Numbered from the stretch's first letter, positions 26,365 through 36,779 are shown. The stretch: 64,000 nucleotides of DNA from Saccharopolyspora rectivirgula DSM 43747 (GCF_000497205.1 NZ_AYJW01000005.1:35548-99547); one strand, 5' to 3'. Translations and numbers: made by a program. Notes: a model not told the origin generated them from the letters alone.

Positions 26365-27840
26365 GTGAGCACGCGAACCTACCAGATCCGCACGTACGGC
26401 TGCCAGATGAACGTGCACGACTCCGAGCGGCTCGCAGGGATGCTGGAAGACGCCGGATACGTGCGCGCAGCGGAAGGCGCCGTACCGGACGTGGTCGTGT
26501 TCAACACCTGCGCGGTGCGGGAGAACGCCGACAACAGGCTTTACGGAACGCTCGGTCACATGCGCCCGGCCAAGGAGCAGAACCCGGGGATGCAGATCGC
26601 GGTCGGCGGCTGCCTGGCGCAGAAGGACCGGGAGACGATCGTCAAGCGCGCCCCGTGGGTGGACGTGGTCTTCGGCACCCACAACCTGGGTTCCCTCCCC
26701 GTGCTGCTTGAACGCGCCCGGCACAACCAAGAGGCCCAGGTCGAGATCCTGGAGTCGCTGGAAGTCTTCCCCTCCACGCTGCCGGCTCGGCGGGAGTCCA
26801 CCTATTCCGGCTGGGTCTCGGTGTCCGTCGGCTGCAACAACACCTGCACCTTCTGCATCGTGCCGTCGCTGCGCGGCAAGGAGAAGGACCGCCGGCCGGG
26901 TGAGATCCTCGCCGAAGTTCGGGCGCTGGTGGCCGAGGGGGTTCTGGAAGTGACCCTGCTCGGGCAGAACGTCAACGCCTACGGGGTGGAGTTCGGCGAC
27001 CGCTACGCCTTCAGCAAACTGCTGCGGGCCTGCGGGGAGATCGAGGGCCTGGAGCGGGTGAGGTTCACCTCGCCGCACCCGCGGGACTTCACCGACGACG
27101 TGATCGCGGCCATGGCCGAGACCCCCAACGTCTGCCCGCAGCTGCACATGCCGCTGCAGTCGGGCTCCGACCGGGTGCTCAAGGCGATGCGCCGCTCCTA
27201 CCGCTCCGAGCGGTTCTTGAACATCCTCGGCAAGGTCCGGGAAGCGATGCCGCACGCGGCGATCACCACCGACATCATCGTCGGCTTCCCCGGCGAAACC
27301 GAAGAAGACTTCGAACAGACCCTGGAAGTCGTCCGGCAGGCGCGGTTCAGCAGCGCCTTCACCTTCCAGTACTCCAAGCGGCCCGGCACTCCCGCCGCGG
27401 ACATGCCGGACCAGGTGCCCAAGGAAGTGGTGCAGGAGCGGTACGACCGGCTGGTGGCCCTGCAGAACGAGATCTCCTGGGAGGAGAACAAGAAACTGGT
27501 CGGCCAGACCGTCGAACTGCTGGTGGCGGAAGGCGAGGGGCGCAAGGACAACGAGACCCATCGCCTCACGGGACGCGCCAGGGACGGGCGGCTGGTGCAC
27601 TTCACCCCCACCGGCGCGGTGGACGGTGAGATCAGGCCCGGCGACATCGTGCGCACGACGGTCACCCGAGCGGCACCGCACCACCTGGTGGCGGACACCG
27701 ACGTCCTGTCCCACCGGCGCACCACCGCGGGCGACCGCTGGGAGGAGGGCAAGCGGCCCAAGACCGCGGGGGTCAGCCTGGGCCTCCCCTCCTTCGGAGC
27801 GCCGAAGCCGCAGCAGAGCGAACAGGGGTGTGCTTGTTGA
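26365..27840 (+). CDS. miaB: MiaB, tRNA-2-methylthio-N6-dimethylallyladenosine synthase
   Basis: A 491-residue radical-SAM methylthiotransferase that adds the ms2 group to i6A37 of tRNAs reading U-codons. The N-terminal UPF0004 domain has three cluster cysteines (YGCQMN, NTCAVRE, GGCLAQK). The radical-SAM motif is CNNTCTFC (CxxxCxxC). A TRAM domain ([12 protein letters not shown]...[10 protein letters not shown]) follows, then a tail ending in GCAC that is unusual and Cys-rich. The substrate-generating enzyme MiaA is encoded 4.5 kb downstream. The stop overlaps the next gene. Confidence 0.96.
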   Translation: MSTRTYQIRTYGCQMNVHDSERLAGMLEDAGYVRAAEGAVPDVVVFNTCAVRENADNRLYGTLGHMRPAKEQNPGMQIAVGGCLAQKDRETIVKRAPWVDVVFGTHNLGSLPVLLERARHNQEAQVEILESLEVFPSTLPARRESTYSGWVSVSVGCNNTCTFCIVPSLRGKEKDRRPGEILAEVRALVAEGVLEVTLLGQNVNAYGVEFGDRYAFSKLLRACGEIEGLERVRFTSPHPRDFTDDVIAAMAETPNVCPQLHMPLQSGSDRVLKAMRRSYRSERFLNILGKVREAMPHAAITTDIIVGFPGETEEDFEQTLEVVRQARFSSAFTFQYSKRPGTPAADMPDQVPKEVVQERYDRLVALQNEISWEENKKLVGQTVELLVAEGEGRKDNETHRLTGRARDGRLVHFTPTGAVDGEIRPGDIVRTTVTRAAPHHLVADTDVLSHRRTTAGDRWEEGKRPKTAGVSLGLPSFGAPKPQQSEQGCAC

Positions 27841-28328
27841 GCGACAATCCCGAGGAGAAGGAGCGTTCGACCCAGTCGGACCAGGAGATCAGCCGCCAGC
27901 TCGCCCGCGCTGAGCGGGACATCCTCCGGCAGTTCGACCCCGGTGTCCGGGCGGTGCTCATCGCTGCGGTGATCGTGGTGCTGATCCTGACCTGGCTCCT
28001 GCCGTGGATCGGCAACGCCACCGGCTGGCAGGTGTTGAGCGGGCAGACCGACCCGGTGCTGGACGTCGGTCTGCTGCCCCGACTGTTCGCGATCAACTCG
28101 ACGATCGCGGGCGTCGGCGTGGGAGTCCTGGCCTTGGTGACCCGGCGCTGGGTGGTCGCCTTCCTGGCCGCAGCGCTCGACACGATGGTCGCCTTCGAAG
28201 GAATGATCGCCATCTGGTCGCGGCAGACCAGTGTTTACGGGGGCCCGTCCATCGGTCTCGTCATAGCGCTGATCTGCATGGTGGTGCTCGCCGTCAGCTG
28301 GGTGCGCATCGCCTGGTCCCGCAGCTGA
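27828..28328 (+). CDS. Conserved four-span membrane protein (Rv2732c-like)
   Basis: A protein of about 163-166 residues: a charged cytoplasmic start ([27 protein letters not shown]) and four hydrophobic segments ([61 protein letters not shown]). It matches the Rv2732c family by position after miaB. The start is uncertain: GTG 27828, or TTG 27837 which overlaps the miaB stop as TTGA with GGGG 8 nt upstream. No biochemical function is known. It is co-transcribed with miaB. Confidence 0.78.
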   Translation: MCLLSDNPEEKERSTQSDQEISRQLARAERDILRQFDPGVRAVLIAAVIVVLILTWLLPWIGNATGWQVLSGQTDPVLDVGLLPRLFAINSTIAGVGVGVLALVTRRWVVAFLAAALDTMVAFEGMIAIWSRQTSVYGGPSIGLVIALICMVVLAVSWVRIAWSRS

Positions 28329-28349
28329 CCAGCTCGGCGAGCAGCAGAA

Positions 28350-28375
28350 CGCCCCGCCCGGTGACGAGCGGGGCG
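28350..28375. terminator. Bidirectional hairpin terminator
   Basis: An 8-bp stem (CGCCCCGC / GCGGGGCG) with a 10-nt loop, between the convergent membrane-protein and DUF349 genes. Confidence 0.65.
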
Positions 28376-28424
28376 CAAGACCCGCGGCCGGGGCGGTGCG
28401 CACCACCCCGGCCGATCACGTCGT

Positions 28425-29750
28425 TCAGCGAGTGGCGAGCGCCTGCTCCGCCGTGGCCAGCCACTCGCGCCACTGGGCGGCCAGCTGCTCGGCTTCCTCG
28501 GCGCGGCGCTCGTCGCCGGCAGCACGGGCCTTCTTCGCCTGGGCCTCGAACTGCTCGACCCGCTCCCGGAACTGCTCGACCCGAGCCTGGGCTTGCGGGT
28601 CGGTGCGGCGCCACTGCGCTTCCGCGGCGGAGCGGACCCGGTCGACCACGGCCCGCAACCGGCCTTCCAGCTCCCGGACCCGGTCCCGCGGGACCCGACC
28701 GATCTCGTCCCACCGCTGCTGGATCTGCTGCAGCTGCGCCTGAGCGGCCTTCAGGTCCGCATCCGGGTCGATGCGCTCGGCCTCGGCCAACAGCTCTTCC
28801 TTCAGCTTCGCGTTGGCCGCGTACTCGGCGTCCCGCTCCGCGAACGCTTCCGAACGGCGCTTGAAGAAGCGGTCCTGAGCAGCCCGGAACCGCTGCCAGA
28901 GCGCCTCATCGCTGTCCTTGGGGGCCCGGCCCGCGGCCTTCCACTCGGCCATGAGCTGCTTGTAGCGGCTGGCCGTGCCCGCCCAGTCGGTCGATTCCGT
29001 CAGCGACTCGGCCTCTTCGACCAGCTCCTGCTTGCGGGCCTTGGCGGCGGCCCGCTGCCGGTCGAGTTCGGCGAAGTGCGAGCCGCGGCGTCGGCTGAAC
29101 GCATCCCTCGCCTTGGCGAACCGCCGCCACAACCGGTCCTCGGTCTTGCGGTCGACCTTGCGGAGGGTCTTCCACTCCTCCGCGATTTCCCGCAACCGGT
29201 CGCCGGCGGCCTTCCACTGCGTGGACTCGGCAGCGATCTGCTCGGCCTCTTCGACCAGGGCTTCCTTGTGGGCGATGAGCTCCGCCCGGGCGCGTTCCCG
29301 CTCCTGCTTCTCCTGCTCGACAGCGTGCTCGGCCCGGGCCACGACGTGCTCCACGCGCGCGACCAGTGACCTCAGATCACCGACCACCGCGGCGTCGTCC
29401 AGCCCTTCCCGCAGGTGCTTGGCACTGGTGAGCGTCTGCTTCGGATCGCCGGCACGGGTGTTGATCCGGGTTTCCAGCAGTTCCACTTCGGTGAGCAGGT
29501 CGTCGAACCTGCGCGCGAAGTGCGCGAGGCCTTCGCTTGGTTCCCCGGCTTGCCAGGAGCCGACCGCTCGCTCGCCGTCCCCGGTGAAGACGTACACCGT
29601 GCCGTCAGCGTCCACACGCCCCCACTTGGCGGGATCTGCTGAGGCACGTGGTACCGCGGGCGCAGCCGAAAGCGACCCGGGGGTGCCGGTGGTGGAATCC
29701 GCGGACGCCTGGTGGGCGACCGCCTCAGGGGTCGTGTCTTGGTGCGTCAT
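28425..29750 (-). CDS. DUF349 repeat protein
   Basis: A 441-residue, highly charged, mostly coiled-coil protein. After a disordered start it carries several DUF349 repeats, each with a W-x-x-x-G/A...LW-x-RF pattern (for example EEWKTLRKVDRKTEDRLWRRF and AEWKAAGRAPKDSDEALWQRF). Actinobacterial members (Rv2731) lie beside miaB. Function is not established. The ATG at 29750 (MTHQDTT) has GGAGGA upstream. It is convergent to the miaB unit. Confidence 0.85.
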   Translation of the reverse strand: MTHQDTTPEAVAHQASADSTTGTPGSLSAAPAVPRASADPAKWGRVDADGTVYVFTGDGERAVGSWQAGEPSEGLAHFARRFDDLLTEVELLETRINTRAGDPKQTLTSAKHLREGLDDAAVVGDLRSLVARVEHVVARAEHAVEQEKQERERARAELIAHKEALVEEAEQIAAESTQWKAAGDRLREIAEEWKTLRKVDRKTEDRLWRRFAKARDAFSRRRGSHFAELDRQRAAAKARKQELVEEAESLTESTDWAGTASRYKQLMAEWKAAGRAPKDSDEALWQRFRAAQDRFFKRRSEAFAERDAEYAANAKLKEELLAEAERIDPDADLKAAQAQLQQIQQRWDEIGRVPRDRVRELEGRLRAVVDRVRSAAEAQWRRTDPQAQARVEQFRERVEQFEAQAKKARAAGDERRAEEAEQLAAQWREWLATAEQALATR

Positions 29751-30091
29751 GGCCGGCTTCCTCCTAGCGTGCCCGCTCTCGTGCCCGTGCCAGACACGGG
29801 CGCCCCGCACTGGCGGGGCCTAGCAACCCTCGGTCCGGACATTTGTTCCGCCCGGACATCGCTGGCGCATTTAAACAGGTCAGGACGCGAATCGGAACTC
29901 GCTTTCACGAACCTGTGTCCAACTTGCGAACCGGCCGGCGAAAGCGGCTGGTGTCCGCGCCCCGTGACCTGCACAGGCTCATTGTCAATTGTCACCTGTT
30001 CAGGTACGGCGGGCAGGGGGTGGGAGACCACGTCTTCCCGCCGGTGCGGTTCGTTCCCGCTCCCTGGTATGAGCACTTGGATCGATACCTC
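29751..30091. other. Intergenic region between divergent genes
   Basis: No gene is seen in this 340-nt stretch. It holds the minus-strand ribosome site of the DUF349 gene at its left end. A direct repeat TTGTCAATTGTCA lies near 29979-29995, which could be regulatory but matches no motif I can name. Confidence 0.4.
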
Positions 30092-30097
30092 TACCTT
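30092..30097 (+). promoter_or_regulatory. -10 hexamer of leaderless Rv2728c-like gene
   Basis: TACCTT lies 7 nt before the GTG at 30105 and no Shine-Dalgarno is present, which supports that start over the longer open frame. Confidence 0.5.
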
Positions 30098-30104
30098 CAC
30101 AGGT

Positions 30105-30815
30105 GTGATCACCCGTGTAGCTGTGGTGCCGTATCCGCCGTTGCTGGTTCCCGACCTGACCGTACGGGCCGGCGCCGAAACCGAATACCTGCGGAACTCC
30201 TGTTTGCGTGCCGTGTCCAGTCTGACTGAAATCGCCGCCGAATGGGTGGCTGTCGGAGCAGATCGGTCAGGTCCGGCGGAACTCGCCCCGGAGACCACGG
30301 GAACGTTCGCCGGCTTCGGCGTGGACCTCCGGGTTGCGCTGGGGACGGAGCAGACCGAGCCGGCAGATCCGATGCTGCCCTTGCCCGCGCTGGTCGCCGG
30401 CTGGTTGCGCGGGCAGGTCGGTGCGCGTGCCGTCGACATGCGGCTGCTGGATCCGGACACCAGCGCCGACGAGTGCGCCGACATCGCCCGGGAGCTCGAC
30501 GAGCAGGACCGGCCGCTGCTGGTGCTCGCCGACGGCACGAACTGCCGCGACGAGCGCTCGCCGCGCCCGCCGGATTCCCGTGCGGCCGCGTTGGACGCCT
30601 CGATCCGCGATGCCCTGGCCGCGGCGGACCCGGATCCGTTGCTCGCCATGGACCCCGCGCTCGCCGCGGACTTGGGCGTGCAGGGACGAGCGGGACTGCA
30701 GGTGCTGGCGCACTTGGCTCGGCAGTCCGGGGTGCCCTGGCGAGGTGACCTGCTGTACTCGGCGACCCCTTTCGGGGTCTCCTACCACGTCGCTGTGTGG
30801 ACCCGGTACCGCTGA
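30105..30815 (+). CDS. Rv2728c-like protein, extradiol-dioxygenase (LigB) fold
   Basis: A 236-residue protein beginning [18 protein letters not shown], a start typical of the class III extradiol dioxygenase-like family next to miaA in actinobacteria (Rv2728c). The usual second half ([24 protein letters not shown], then [19 protein letters not shown]) is present. Metal ligands expected of true dioxygenases (several His) are not evident, so enzymatic activity is doubtful. The upstream frame is open to 29712, but a -10 seven nt before GTG 30105 sets the start. miaA follows. Confidence 0.75.
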   Translation: MITRVAVVPYPPLLVPDLTVRAGAETEYLRNSCLRAVSSLTEIAAEWVAVGADRSGPAELAPETTGTFAGFGVDLRVALGTEQTEPADPMLPLPALVAGWLRGQVGARAVDMRLLDPDTSADECADIARELDEQDRPLLVLADGTNCRDERSPRPPDSRAAALDASIRDALAAADPDPLLAMDPALAADLGVQGRAGLQVLAHLARQSGVPWRGDLLYSATPFGVSYHVAVWTRYR

Positions 30816-30836
30816 CGGGGCGATGCGGATACTGCT

Positions 30837-30842
30837 TAAGGT
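30837..30842 (+). promoter_or_regulatory. -10 hexamer before miaA
   Basis: TAAGGT lies 7 nt before the in-frame GTG at 30850. Confidence 0.4.
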
Positions 30843-30849
30843 CGTAGAC

Positions 30850-31761
30850 GTGCAGTCTCCATCGCGTCTGGTGGTAATCGTCGGACCCACCGCCACTGGG
30901 AAGTCGGACCTCGCCGTGGAACTGGCTTTGGCCATCGGTGGGGAAGTCGTCAACGCGGACGCGATGCAGCTGTACCGCGGGATGGACATCGGCACGGCGA
31001 AGCTGAGCGAGGAGCAGCGCCGCGGAGTGCCGCACCACCTGCTCGACGTGCTGCACGTCAGGGAAACCGCTTCGGTGGCCGCTTATCAGCGGCAGGCCCG
31101 GCGGACCATCGAGGAGATCCTGGCCCGCGGCCGGACGCCCATCCTGGCCGGCGGATCCGGACTGTACGTCCAGTCGGTGATCGACGAGCTCTCCTTCCCC
31201 GGTACCGACCCGGAGGTGCGGGCCAAGTACGAGGCGAAGCTGCACGCGGTGGGGCCGGGCAAGCTGCACGAACAGCTGCGGGAGCTCGACCCGGCTGCGG
31301 CGGAGGCGATCCTGCCGAGCAACGGACGCCGCGTAGTTCGCGCGCTGGAGGTCATCGAGATCACCGGCAAGCCGTTCTCGGCCCACCTGCCGAAGCCCGG
31401 AGAACCCCGCTACTCGGCGGTGCTGATCGGGCTCGACCGCCCGGTCGGTGAACTGGACGAGCGCGTTGACAAGCGCGTGGCCCGCATGTTCGACGCCGGT
31501 CTGGTGGACGAGGTGCGCCGCCTGGAGCGGGAAGGGCTGCGGGAGGGGCGCACCGCCAGCCGAGCCCTGGGCTACCAGCAGGTGCTGGACGAACTCGAAA
31601 GCGGCGGCGACATGGCGGCGGCCGCTGCGGAAACCGCCCGGCTGACCCGGCGCTTCGTCCGCAGGCAGCGCTCCTGGTTCCGCCGGGACCGCCGGATCGT
31701 CTGGTTCGACGCCGCGGACGAAGCGCTGATGTCCGGCGTTCTGGCGAAGGTGACTACGTAG
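30850..31761 (+). CDS. miaA: MiaA, tRNA dimethylallyltransferase
   Basis: A 303-residue dimethylallyltransferase that transfers dimethylallyl to A37 of tRNA, the substrate for MiaB. It has the P-loop GPTATGKS near the N-terminus, [37 protein letters not shown] and the C-terminal [15 protein letters not shown] start it at GTG 30850, which lies 7 nt after a TAAGGT. ATG 30823, nine codons earlier and 8 nt after the previous stop, is an alternative with only a weak GGGG. The stop codon TAG overlaps the dapF -10 element. Confidence 0.94.
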   Translation: MQSPSRLVVIVGPTATGKSDLAVELALAIGGEVVNADAMQLYRGMDIGTAKLSEEQRRGVPHHLLDVLHVRETASVAAYQRQARRTIEEILARGRTPILAGGSGLYVQSVIDELSFPGTDPEVRAKYEAKLHAVGPGKLHEQLRELDPAAAEAILPSNGRRVVRALEVIEITGKPFSAHLPKPGEPRYSAVLIGLDRPVGELDERVDKRVARMFDAGLVDEVRRLEREGLREGRTASRALGYQQVLDELESGGDMAAAAAETARLTRRFVRRQRSWFRRDRRIVWFDAADEALMSGVLAKVTT

Positions 31762-31764
31762 ACT
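31759..31764 (+). promoter_or_regulatory. -10 hexamer of leaderless dapF
   Basis: TAGACT lies 6 nt before the dapF GTG; its first three bases are the miaA stop codon. dapF can thus be transcribed independently of miaA. Confidence 0.55.
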
Positions 31765-31770
31765 GGGGGC

Positions 31771-32613
31771 GTGCGACTACCCCAGGGGCCCCAGTACCTG
31801 AAAGGCCACGGCACCGAGAACGACTTCGTCATCCTGCCCGACCCCGGTGGCGAGCTCGAGCTGACCGAGAGCAGGGTGCAGGCGCTGTGCGACCGGCGCC
31901 GCGGGCTCGGGGCGGATGGTGTCCTGCGGGTCGTCCGCACCGGTGCGCTCGAGGACGCGCCCGCCGACGTTCCGGCAGACCTGTGGTTCATGGACTACCG
32001 CAACGCCGACGGTTCGGTGGCCGAGATGTGCGGCAACGGCGTGCGGGTGTTCGTCCACTACCTGGTGCAGGCGGGGCTCGCGGAACCGGGCGAGCTGGTG
32101 ATCGGCACCCGCGCGGGAACGCGCTTCGTCACCGCGCACGGTGGTGGCCGGGTGACGGTGGACATGGGGCCGGCCAAGGTCTTCGGCGAGTCCGCCACCG
32201 AAGTCTCCGGGGTCGAGTTCTCCGGGGTGGCCGTTGACGTCGGCAACCCGCACCTCGCGTGCGTGACCAGCGCTGACATAGACTCCCTCGACCTCACCAC
32301 GCCGCCGCCGCACGACCCAGCGGTGTTCCCCCACGGGGTCAACGTCGAGTTCGTGCGCCCGGTGGGCCCGGACCGGGTGCGGATGCGGGTGCACGAGCGC
32401 GGGGTGGGGGAGACCCGCTCCTGCGGAACCGGAACGGTGGCGGCCACGGTTGCCGCTTTGCGCTCCCGCGGTGCCGAGACCGGGCGCTGCGCGGTGCAGA
32501 TCCCCGGCGGCGTGGTCGAGGTGGAGGTGACTCCGGAAACGGTCATGCTCACCGGGCCGGCAGTGCTGGTGGCTTCCGGCCAGCTCGACCGGCAGTGGTG
32601 GGCTGCTGCCTGA
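31771..32613 (+). CDS. dapF: Diaminopimelate epimerase
   Basis: A 280-residue cofactor-free epimerase converting LL- to meso-diaminopimelate for lysine and peptidoglycan. Both catalytic cysteines are present: EMCGNGVRVF and RSCGTGT. The N-terminal GTENDFVILPD is conserved. Its GTG start lies 6 nt after TAGACT. It follows miaA by 9 nt and precedes hflX, the usual actinobacterial order. The 282 nt to hflX hold no gene that I can support. Confidence 0.95.
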   Translation: MRLPQGPQYLKGHGTENDFVILPDPGGELELTESRVQALCDRRRGLGADGVLRVVRTGALEDAPADVPADLWFMDYRNADGSVAEMCGNGVRVFVHYLVQAGLAEPGELVIGTRAGTRFVTAHGGGRVTVDMGPAKVFGESATEVSGVEFSGVAVDVGNPHLACVTSADIDSLDLTTPPPHDPAVFPHGVNVEFVRPVGPDRVRMRVHERGVGETRSCGTGTVAATVAALRSRGAETGRCAVQIPGGVVEVEVTPETVMLTGPAVLVASGQLDRQWWAAA

Positions 32614-32895
32614 TCCTTCCGCGGGCTGCCACCTCGCGGCTGCGCTGCGTGCTGCACGTCGCCGCGGCGAGACGCCGTTCCCCTTTCCCGAGCAGGTGAC
32701 ATCGTCGATTTCCGCTCCGCAGAAACCGGGAATCCCGGGGGCGGGGGTTTCGTTGCAGCCATTGCCGGTGACAGCTGTTTGGAGAAGGCCTTCTCGGCGC
32801 GGTGCTCCGTTGTCGAGAACCGCCTGACCACGAGGAGTTATTTGCGATCGAAAAGTGCGAAATTCGCTGGCGCTGCATGGGACAATGGCATCGAT

Positions 32896-34365
32896 ATGAA
32901 GAAAACGACCTGGCCTGTCGCCGTCGAGCTCGCTGAGCCCGCGGCCCACGAGCACGAACTCGTTCTCGGTGACGAGCCGTCCACCGGCGAGCTGGAACGA
33001 GCTGCCCGGGCTTCGCTCCGCCGCGTAGCAGGGCTTTCCACCGAACTCTCGGACATCACCGAGGTCGAATACCGGCGGCTCCGCCTGGAGCGCGTCGTCC
33101 TGGTCGGGGTGTGGACCGAAGGGGAAGTCGAACAAGCTGAGGCTTCCCTGGCGGAGCTCGCCCGGCTGGCCGAGACCGCCGGCTCCCAAGTGCTGGAGGG
33201 GTTGATCCAGCGCCGCTCGCGTCCCGACCCTGCCACCTACATCGGTTCGGGCAAGGTCCGCGAACTGCGGGACATCGTGTTGTCCACCGGAGCGGACACC
33301 GTCATCTGCGACGGCGAGCTCTCGCCTGGCCAGCTGCGGCAACTCGAGGAGAAGCTGAAGGTCAAGGTCATCGACCGCACCGCGCTGATCCTCGACATCT
33401 TCGCCCAGCACGCTCGTTCCAAAGAGGGCAAGGCCCAGGTCGAACTGGCTCAGCTGCAGTACTTCCTGCCTCGCCTGCGCGGTTGGGGTGAGGCGATGTC
33501 CCGCCAGGCCGGTGGGCGTGCCGGTGGTGCGACCGGTGGTGTCGGTACCCGTGGTCCCGGTGAGACCAAGCTCGAAACCGACCGGCGGCGGATCCACAAG
33601 CGGATCAGCAAGCTCCGCAAGGAACTGGCCGAGATGCGCCGCATCCGGGAGACCAAGCGCGGTCGTCGGGAGGCGAACGCGGTTCCCGGCGTGGCGATCG
33701 TCGGTTACACCAACGCGGGGAAGTCGAGCTTGCTCAACGCCCTCACCGGTGCCGGGGTGCTGGTGGAGGACGCCCTGTTCGCCACCCTGGACCCGACGAC
33801 CCGCCGGGCGGTGACCCCGGACAACCGCCCGTACACCCTCACCGACACGGTCGGGTTCGTCAGGCATTTGCCGCACCAGCTCGTGGAGGCCTTCCGCTCC
33901 ACCCTGGAGGAGGCGGGCCGGGCTGACCTGCTCCTGCACGTGGTCGACGGTGCGGAAGCGGCACCGCAGGCACAGGTGGCGGCGGTCCGGCAGGTGCTGG
34001 CGGAGATCGCCGAGGAGTACGGGACTTCGATGCCGCCGGAGCTGCTGGTGGTCAACAAGACCGACTCCCTCGACGCCACCAAGATGGTGGAGCTGCGCAG
34101 GCTGTTCCCCGAAGCCGTCTTCGTTTCCGCGCACAGCGGGGAAGGCATCGAAGAGCTCCGCGAGGTGATCGCCGACCGACTTCCGCGGCCGGACGTCCTG
34201 GTGGACGTCTTGGTGCCCTACTCCCGAGGTGAGCTGGTGTCCCGGGTGCACGCCGAGGGAGAGGTGCTGGACGCGGAGCACACCCCGGAGGGAACGCGGC
34301 TGCGGGCGAAAGTGCGGCCCGACCTGGCGGGGGTGCTGCGCCCGTTCGCGGCTTCTTCGGTGTGA
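32896..34365 (+). CDS. hflX: HflX, ribosome-associated GTPase
   Basis: A 489-residue HflX. An N-terminal HflX domain is followed by the glycine-rich linker (GGRAGGATGGVGTRGPGE), a coiled coil (ETDRRRIHKRISKLRKEL), and a GTPase domain with G1 GYTNAGKS, G3 DTVGF, G4 NKTD and G5-like SAHSGEG. It binds 50S subunits and splits stalled ribosomes. Mycobacterial HflX acts under hypoxia and affects macrolide-lincosamide tolerance. ATG 32896 (MKKTTWPV) is chosen; the frame is open to 32779 without conserved sequence. The next gene overlaps its stop by 4 nt. Confidence 0.94.
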   Translation: MKKTTWPVAVELAEPAAHEHELVLGDEPSTGELERAARASLRRVAGLSTELSDITEVEYRRLRLERVVLVGVWTEGEVEQAEASLAELARLAETAGSQVLEGLIQRRSRPDPATYIGSGKVRELRDIVLSTGADTVICDGELSPGQLRQLEEKLKVKVIDRTALILDIFAQHARSKEGKAQVELAQLQYFLPRLRGWGEAMSRQAGGRAGGATGGVGTRGPGETKLETDRRRIHKRISKLRKELAEMRRIRETKRGRREANAVPGVAIVGYTNAGKSSLLNALTGAGVLVEDALFATLDPTTRRAVTPDNRPYTLTDTVGFVRHLPHQLVEAFRSTLEEAGRADLLLHVVDGAEAAPQAQVAAVRQVLAEIAEEYGTSMPPELLVVNKTDSLDATKMVELRRLFPEAVFVSAHSGEGIEELREVIADRLPRPDVLVDVLVPYSRGELVSRVHAEGEVLDAEHTPEGTRLRAKVRPDLAGVLRPFAASSV

Positions 34366-35396
34366 GGCTGGCGAGCTTCAGCACGGCCCTCGCGGCCGTG
34401 CTGATCTCCGGAGCGCTTCCCGGGACGGCTGCTGCTCAGGAAGGAGCGTTCCAGCAGCACTGCGTGGTTGCGGACAGCCGGCTGGCGGAGTTGTCCGGCC
34501 TGGCTTCGGACGGGGAGACCTGGTACGCGGTCGGCGACGGGGGCAGCGCGTTGCGGGTCGTGGAACTCGACCCGGCGGATTGCTCGGTGCGCGACGTGCG
34601 GTCAGCGGATGTCGATCCCTACGACGTGGAGGATCTGGCATTGGCAGCCGACGGGTCGCTGTGGCTGGCCGACACCGGGGACAACAAGCTGCGCCGGGAG
34701 AACGTGGCACTGCACGTGCTGCGTCCTTCCGGCGAGGTGGAGCTCTTCCGGCTCGAGTACCCGGATGGTCCGCACGACGCCGAGGCGTTGCTCCTCGACG
34801 CCGCCGGAACGCCGTTCATCGTGACCAAGGAGTACTTCGGGGCCGCAGGTGTCTATCGGCCCACCGAAGCCCTCGACGAGAACCGGGCCGTTCCGTTGCA
34901 GCGGGTGGCTTCACTCGACCTTCCGGTCACCAACACTCCGGGAGGGCCGATCAAGGCCGGGTTGGGGACGAAAACGGTGACCGGAGGATCGGTCAGCGAA
35001 GACGGCACGCTGATCGCAATTCGCACTTACACCGAGGTGTACCTGTATCACGCTCCGGACAAGGATGTGCTCGCTGCTCTGCAGCGACGGCCTGCTCGAA
35101 TCGCGCTTCCCGGAGAGCTGCAGGGGGAAGCCATCGCGTGGCAGCCGGACGGGTCGTTGCTTTCCGCTTCGGAGGGGAACCAGCCGGTGCGGATCATCCC
35201 GGCAGCTGCGGACATTGGACGAAAGGCTGCTGAACAGCAGGGTGTCCCCGACCGGCAGCCCGTTCAGCAGGAGAAGCCTGCTGCTGGTGCGCCGGACTCG
35301 TCCGCGGGATCTTCTGCTCTGCCGCTGGTCGTGGCAGGTGCAGTGGCTGCGTTGCTCCTGGTTCTTCGGCGCCGTTTCCGGGGCGGGAACAGCTGA
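34362..35396 (+). CDS. Exported beta-propeller-like protein with C-terminal anchor
   Basis: A 344-residue protein. A signal peptide (LASFSTALAAVLISGALPGTAAAQ) is followed by repeated blade-like stretches (LAELSGLASDGETWYAVGDGG, VEDLALAADGSLWLADTGDNK, DAEALLLDAAGTPFIVTKE, GEAIAWQPDGSLLSASEG). A linker rich in Q, P and S leads to a C-terminal hydrophobic helix (ALPLVVAGAVAALLLVL) with RRRFRG, a membrane-anchor layout. It resembles actinobacterial six-bladed-propeller proteins near hflX; no enzyme is assigned. GTG 34362 overlaps the hflX stop (GTGA), so translation is coupled. Confidence 0.75.
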   Translation: MRLASFSTALAAVLISGALPGTAAAQEGAFQQHCVVADSRLAELSGLASDGETWYAVGDGGSALRVVELDPADCSVRDVRSADVDPYDVEDLALAADGSLWLADTGDNKLRRENVALHVLRPSGEVELFRLEYPDGPHDAEALLLDAAGTPFIVTKEYFGAAGVYRPTEALDENRAVPLQRVASLDLPVTNTPGGPIKAGLGTKTVTGGSVSEDGTLIAIRTYTEVYLYHAPDKDVLAALQRRPARIALPGELQGEAIAWQPDGSLLSASEGNQPVRIIPAAADIGRKAAEQQGVPDRQPVQQEKPAAGAPDSSAGSSALPLVVAGAVAALLLVLRRRFRGGNS

Positions 35397-35404
35397 CCCC
35401 AGCG

Positions 35405-36130
35405 TCACAGGCGCCGCAGGACAGCCACGACCTTGCCCAAGATCGTCGCGTTGTCGCCGAGGATCGGCTCGTACGCCTGGTTGTGCGGCACCAGCCAGAT
35501 GTGGTCCTCAGTGCGCTTGAACGTCTTGACCGTGGCTTCTCCGTCGATCATCGCGGCCACCACGTCGCCGTTCTCGGCGTCCGGCTGCTGTCGAACTGCC
35601 ACCCAGTCGCCGTCGGTGATGGCCAAGTCGATCATGGAGTCGCCGACGACTTGCAGCAAGAAGAGGTTTCCGTCTCCCACGATCTCCTTCGGCAGGGGGA
35701 AGACGTCTTCGATGGATTCCTCGGCGAGGATCGGGCCACCGGCGGCGATCCGGCCCACCACGGGCACGTATGCGGGCTTGGTCCGCTGGGTCAGTTCGGG
35801 AGAGGCTTCCTCGCCGTTCGCCACCAGGACTCCCACGGTGCGCGGCCGGTGCGGATCGCGGCGCAGGTAGCCCTTCCGCTCCAGAACTCGGAGCTGGTAC
35901 GCCACCGAGGAGGTGGAGGTGAGTCCCACGGCATCGCCGATTTCCCGGACGCTGGGCGGGTAGCCGTGCTCGTTCATCCAGTTCTGAATGGCTTCGAGCA
36001 CTTTGCGCTGCCGCTCGGTGAGCTCTTCGGTGCGCTGCGTCTGTTCGGGCAGGGGTTGTTGCGTCCCGTCCTGTTTCTGCTCAGGGGTTGCCACCTGGTC
36101 CGGGATCGAGTCCGTCATATGTCTCGTCAC
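35405..36130 (-). CDS. lexA: LexA, SOS repressor
   Basis: A 241-residue LexA. An N-terminal winged HTH ([32 protein letters not shown]) is joined to the S24 peptidase-fold domain. The self-cleavage bond is Ala130-Gly131 (RIAAGGPI), and the catalytic dyad is Ser165 (VGDSM) and Lys202 (TVKTF). GTG 36130 follows AAGGAGGG at ideal spacing. A LexA box lies 87 nt upstream, so the gene is autoregulated. Its predicted targets here are recA-recX and the HEPN operon. Confidence 0.97.
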   Translation of the reverse strand: MTRHMTDSIPDQVATPEQKQDGTQQPLPEQTQRTEELTERQRKVLEAIQNWMNEHGYPPSVREIGDAVGLTSTSSVAYQLRVLERKGYLRRDPHRPRTVGVLVANGEEASPELTQRTKPAYVPVVGRIAAGGPILAEESIEDVFPLPKEIVGDGNLFLLQVVGDSMIDLAITDGDWVAVRQQPDAENGDVVAAMIDGEATVKTFKRTEDHIWLVPHNQAYEPILGDNATILGKVVAVLRRL

Positions 36131-36216
36131 CGCTACCCTCCTTGATCATGGCACCTCATTGCTCTGCAAATGGTGCTTCTCCACTTTCTCCACAGTAGAC
36201 GGCATGAAGCCAAAGA

Positions 36217-36232
36217 TCAAACACCTGTTCGA
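36217..36232 (-). promoter_or_regulatory. LexA (SOS) box of lexA
   Basis: TCAAAC-ACCT-GTTCGA, one mismatch from TCGAAC-N4-GTTCGA, between lexA and the non-coding stretch to its right. Confidence 0.75.
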
Positions 36233-36779
36233 GCTAATTTACCGGACGAAGGTGCGGTCCGTTGTGCACTCCTGGTACACAATCGCGTGCAAGTTCGATT
36301 GAACTCGTATTCGGCGAGCTCTGAATTTTGGAAAAAGCGCTTCGGTTCGCGGAGCTCCAATGGTTCGACAGGCGGGAATACGCCCGGGTGGGTGGATCGT
36401 TTTCCATTGCGCGAAACGTTCCGAGGCCAGATTCGCTGAGCTGGGCGGCTCTGCCCCCTTGGTGGCTGAATTCACTCCTCCGAGGAGTGGGTGGTCTCGT
36501 GCCGGCGCCTGGCCTCCAGGCGGTGCGAAGGTGGCGTCCGGGTGGTGGAGGTGGTGCGCGACCCCCTCGGGAGGGTGGTTTCCGATCGGCGTCGCCGGCC
36601 GTGGAGATCGGCGTGCTGAGTGATGAGGATCTCCAGGAGATTTGAGCGCGCACCGTGCTCAGAAGGCTTCTCGCCGTGATCGAGAACGGGGCGGTGGGGC
36701 TCTTTCAGCAGGTTGAGCAAGGCCTGCCCGATGGGTGTGTCGACTTTGTGGTGGGGTAGGTCTAGAGCTAGAGTCACCA
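36233..36779. other. Non-coding stretch between lexA and nrdR
   Basis: About 550 nt in which no open frame has convincing protein features. A 12-14 nt inverted repeat AGTTC-GATT-GAACT lies at 36291-36304; its half-sites are in the opposite order to a LexA box. In mycobacteria this interval holds a LysM-type SOS division gene (Rv2719c), which I do not see. Confidence 0.5.

Noticed and set aside
31771..34281. Long minus-strand frame over dapF and hflX
   Set aside because: Shadow of two well-supported genes.
36291..36304. AGTTC-GATT-GAACT inverted repeat near lexA
   Set aside because: Half-sites are in the reverse order to a LexA box; not counted as an SOS site.
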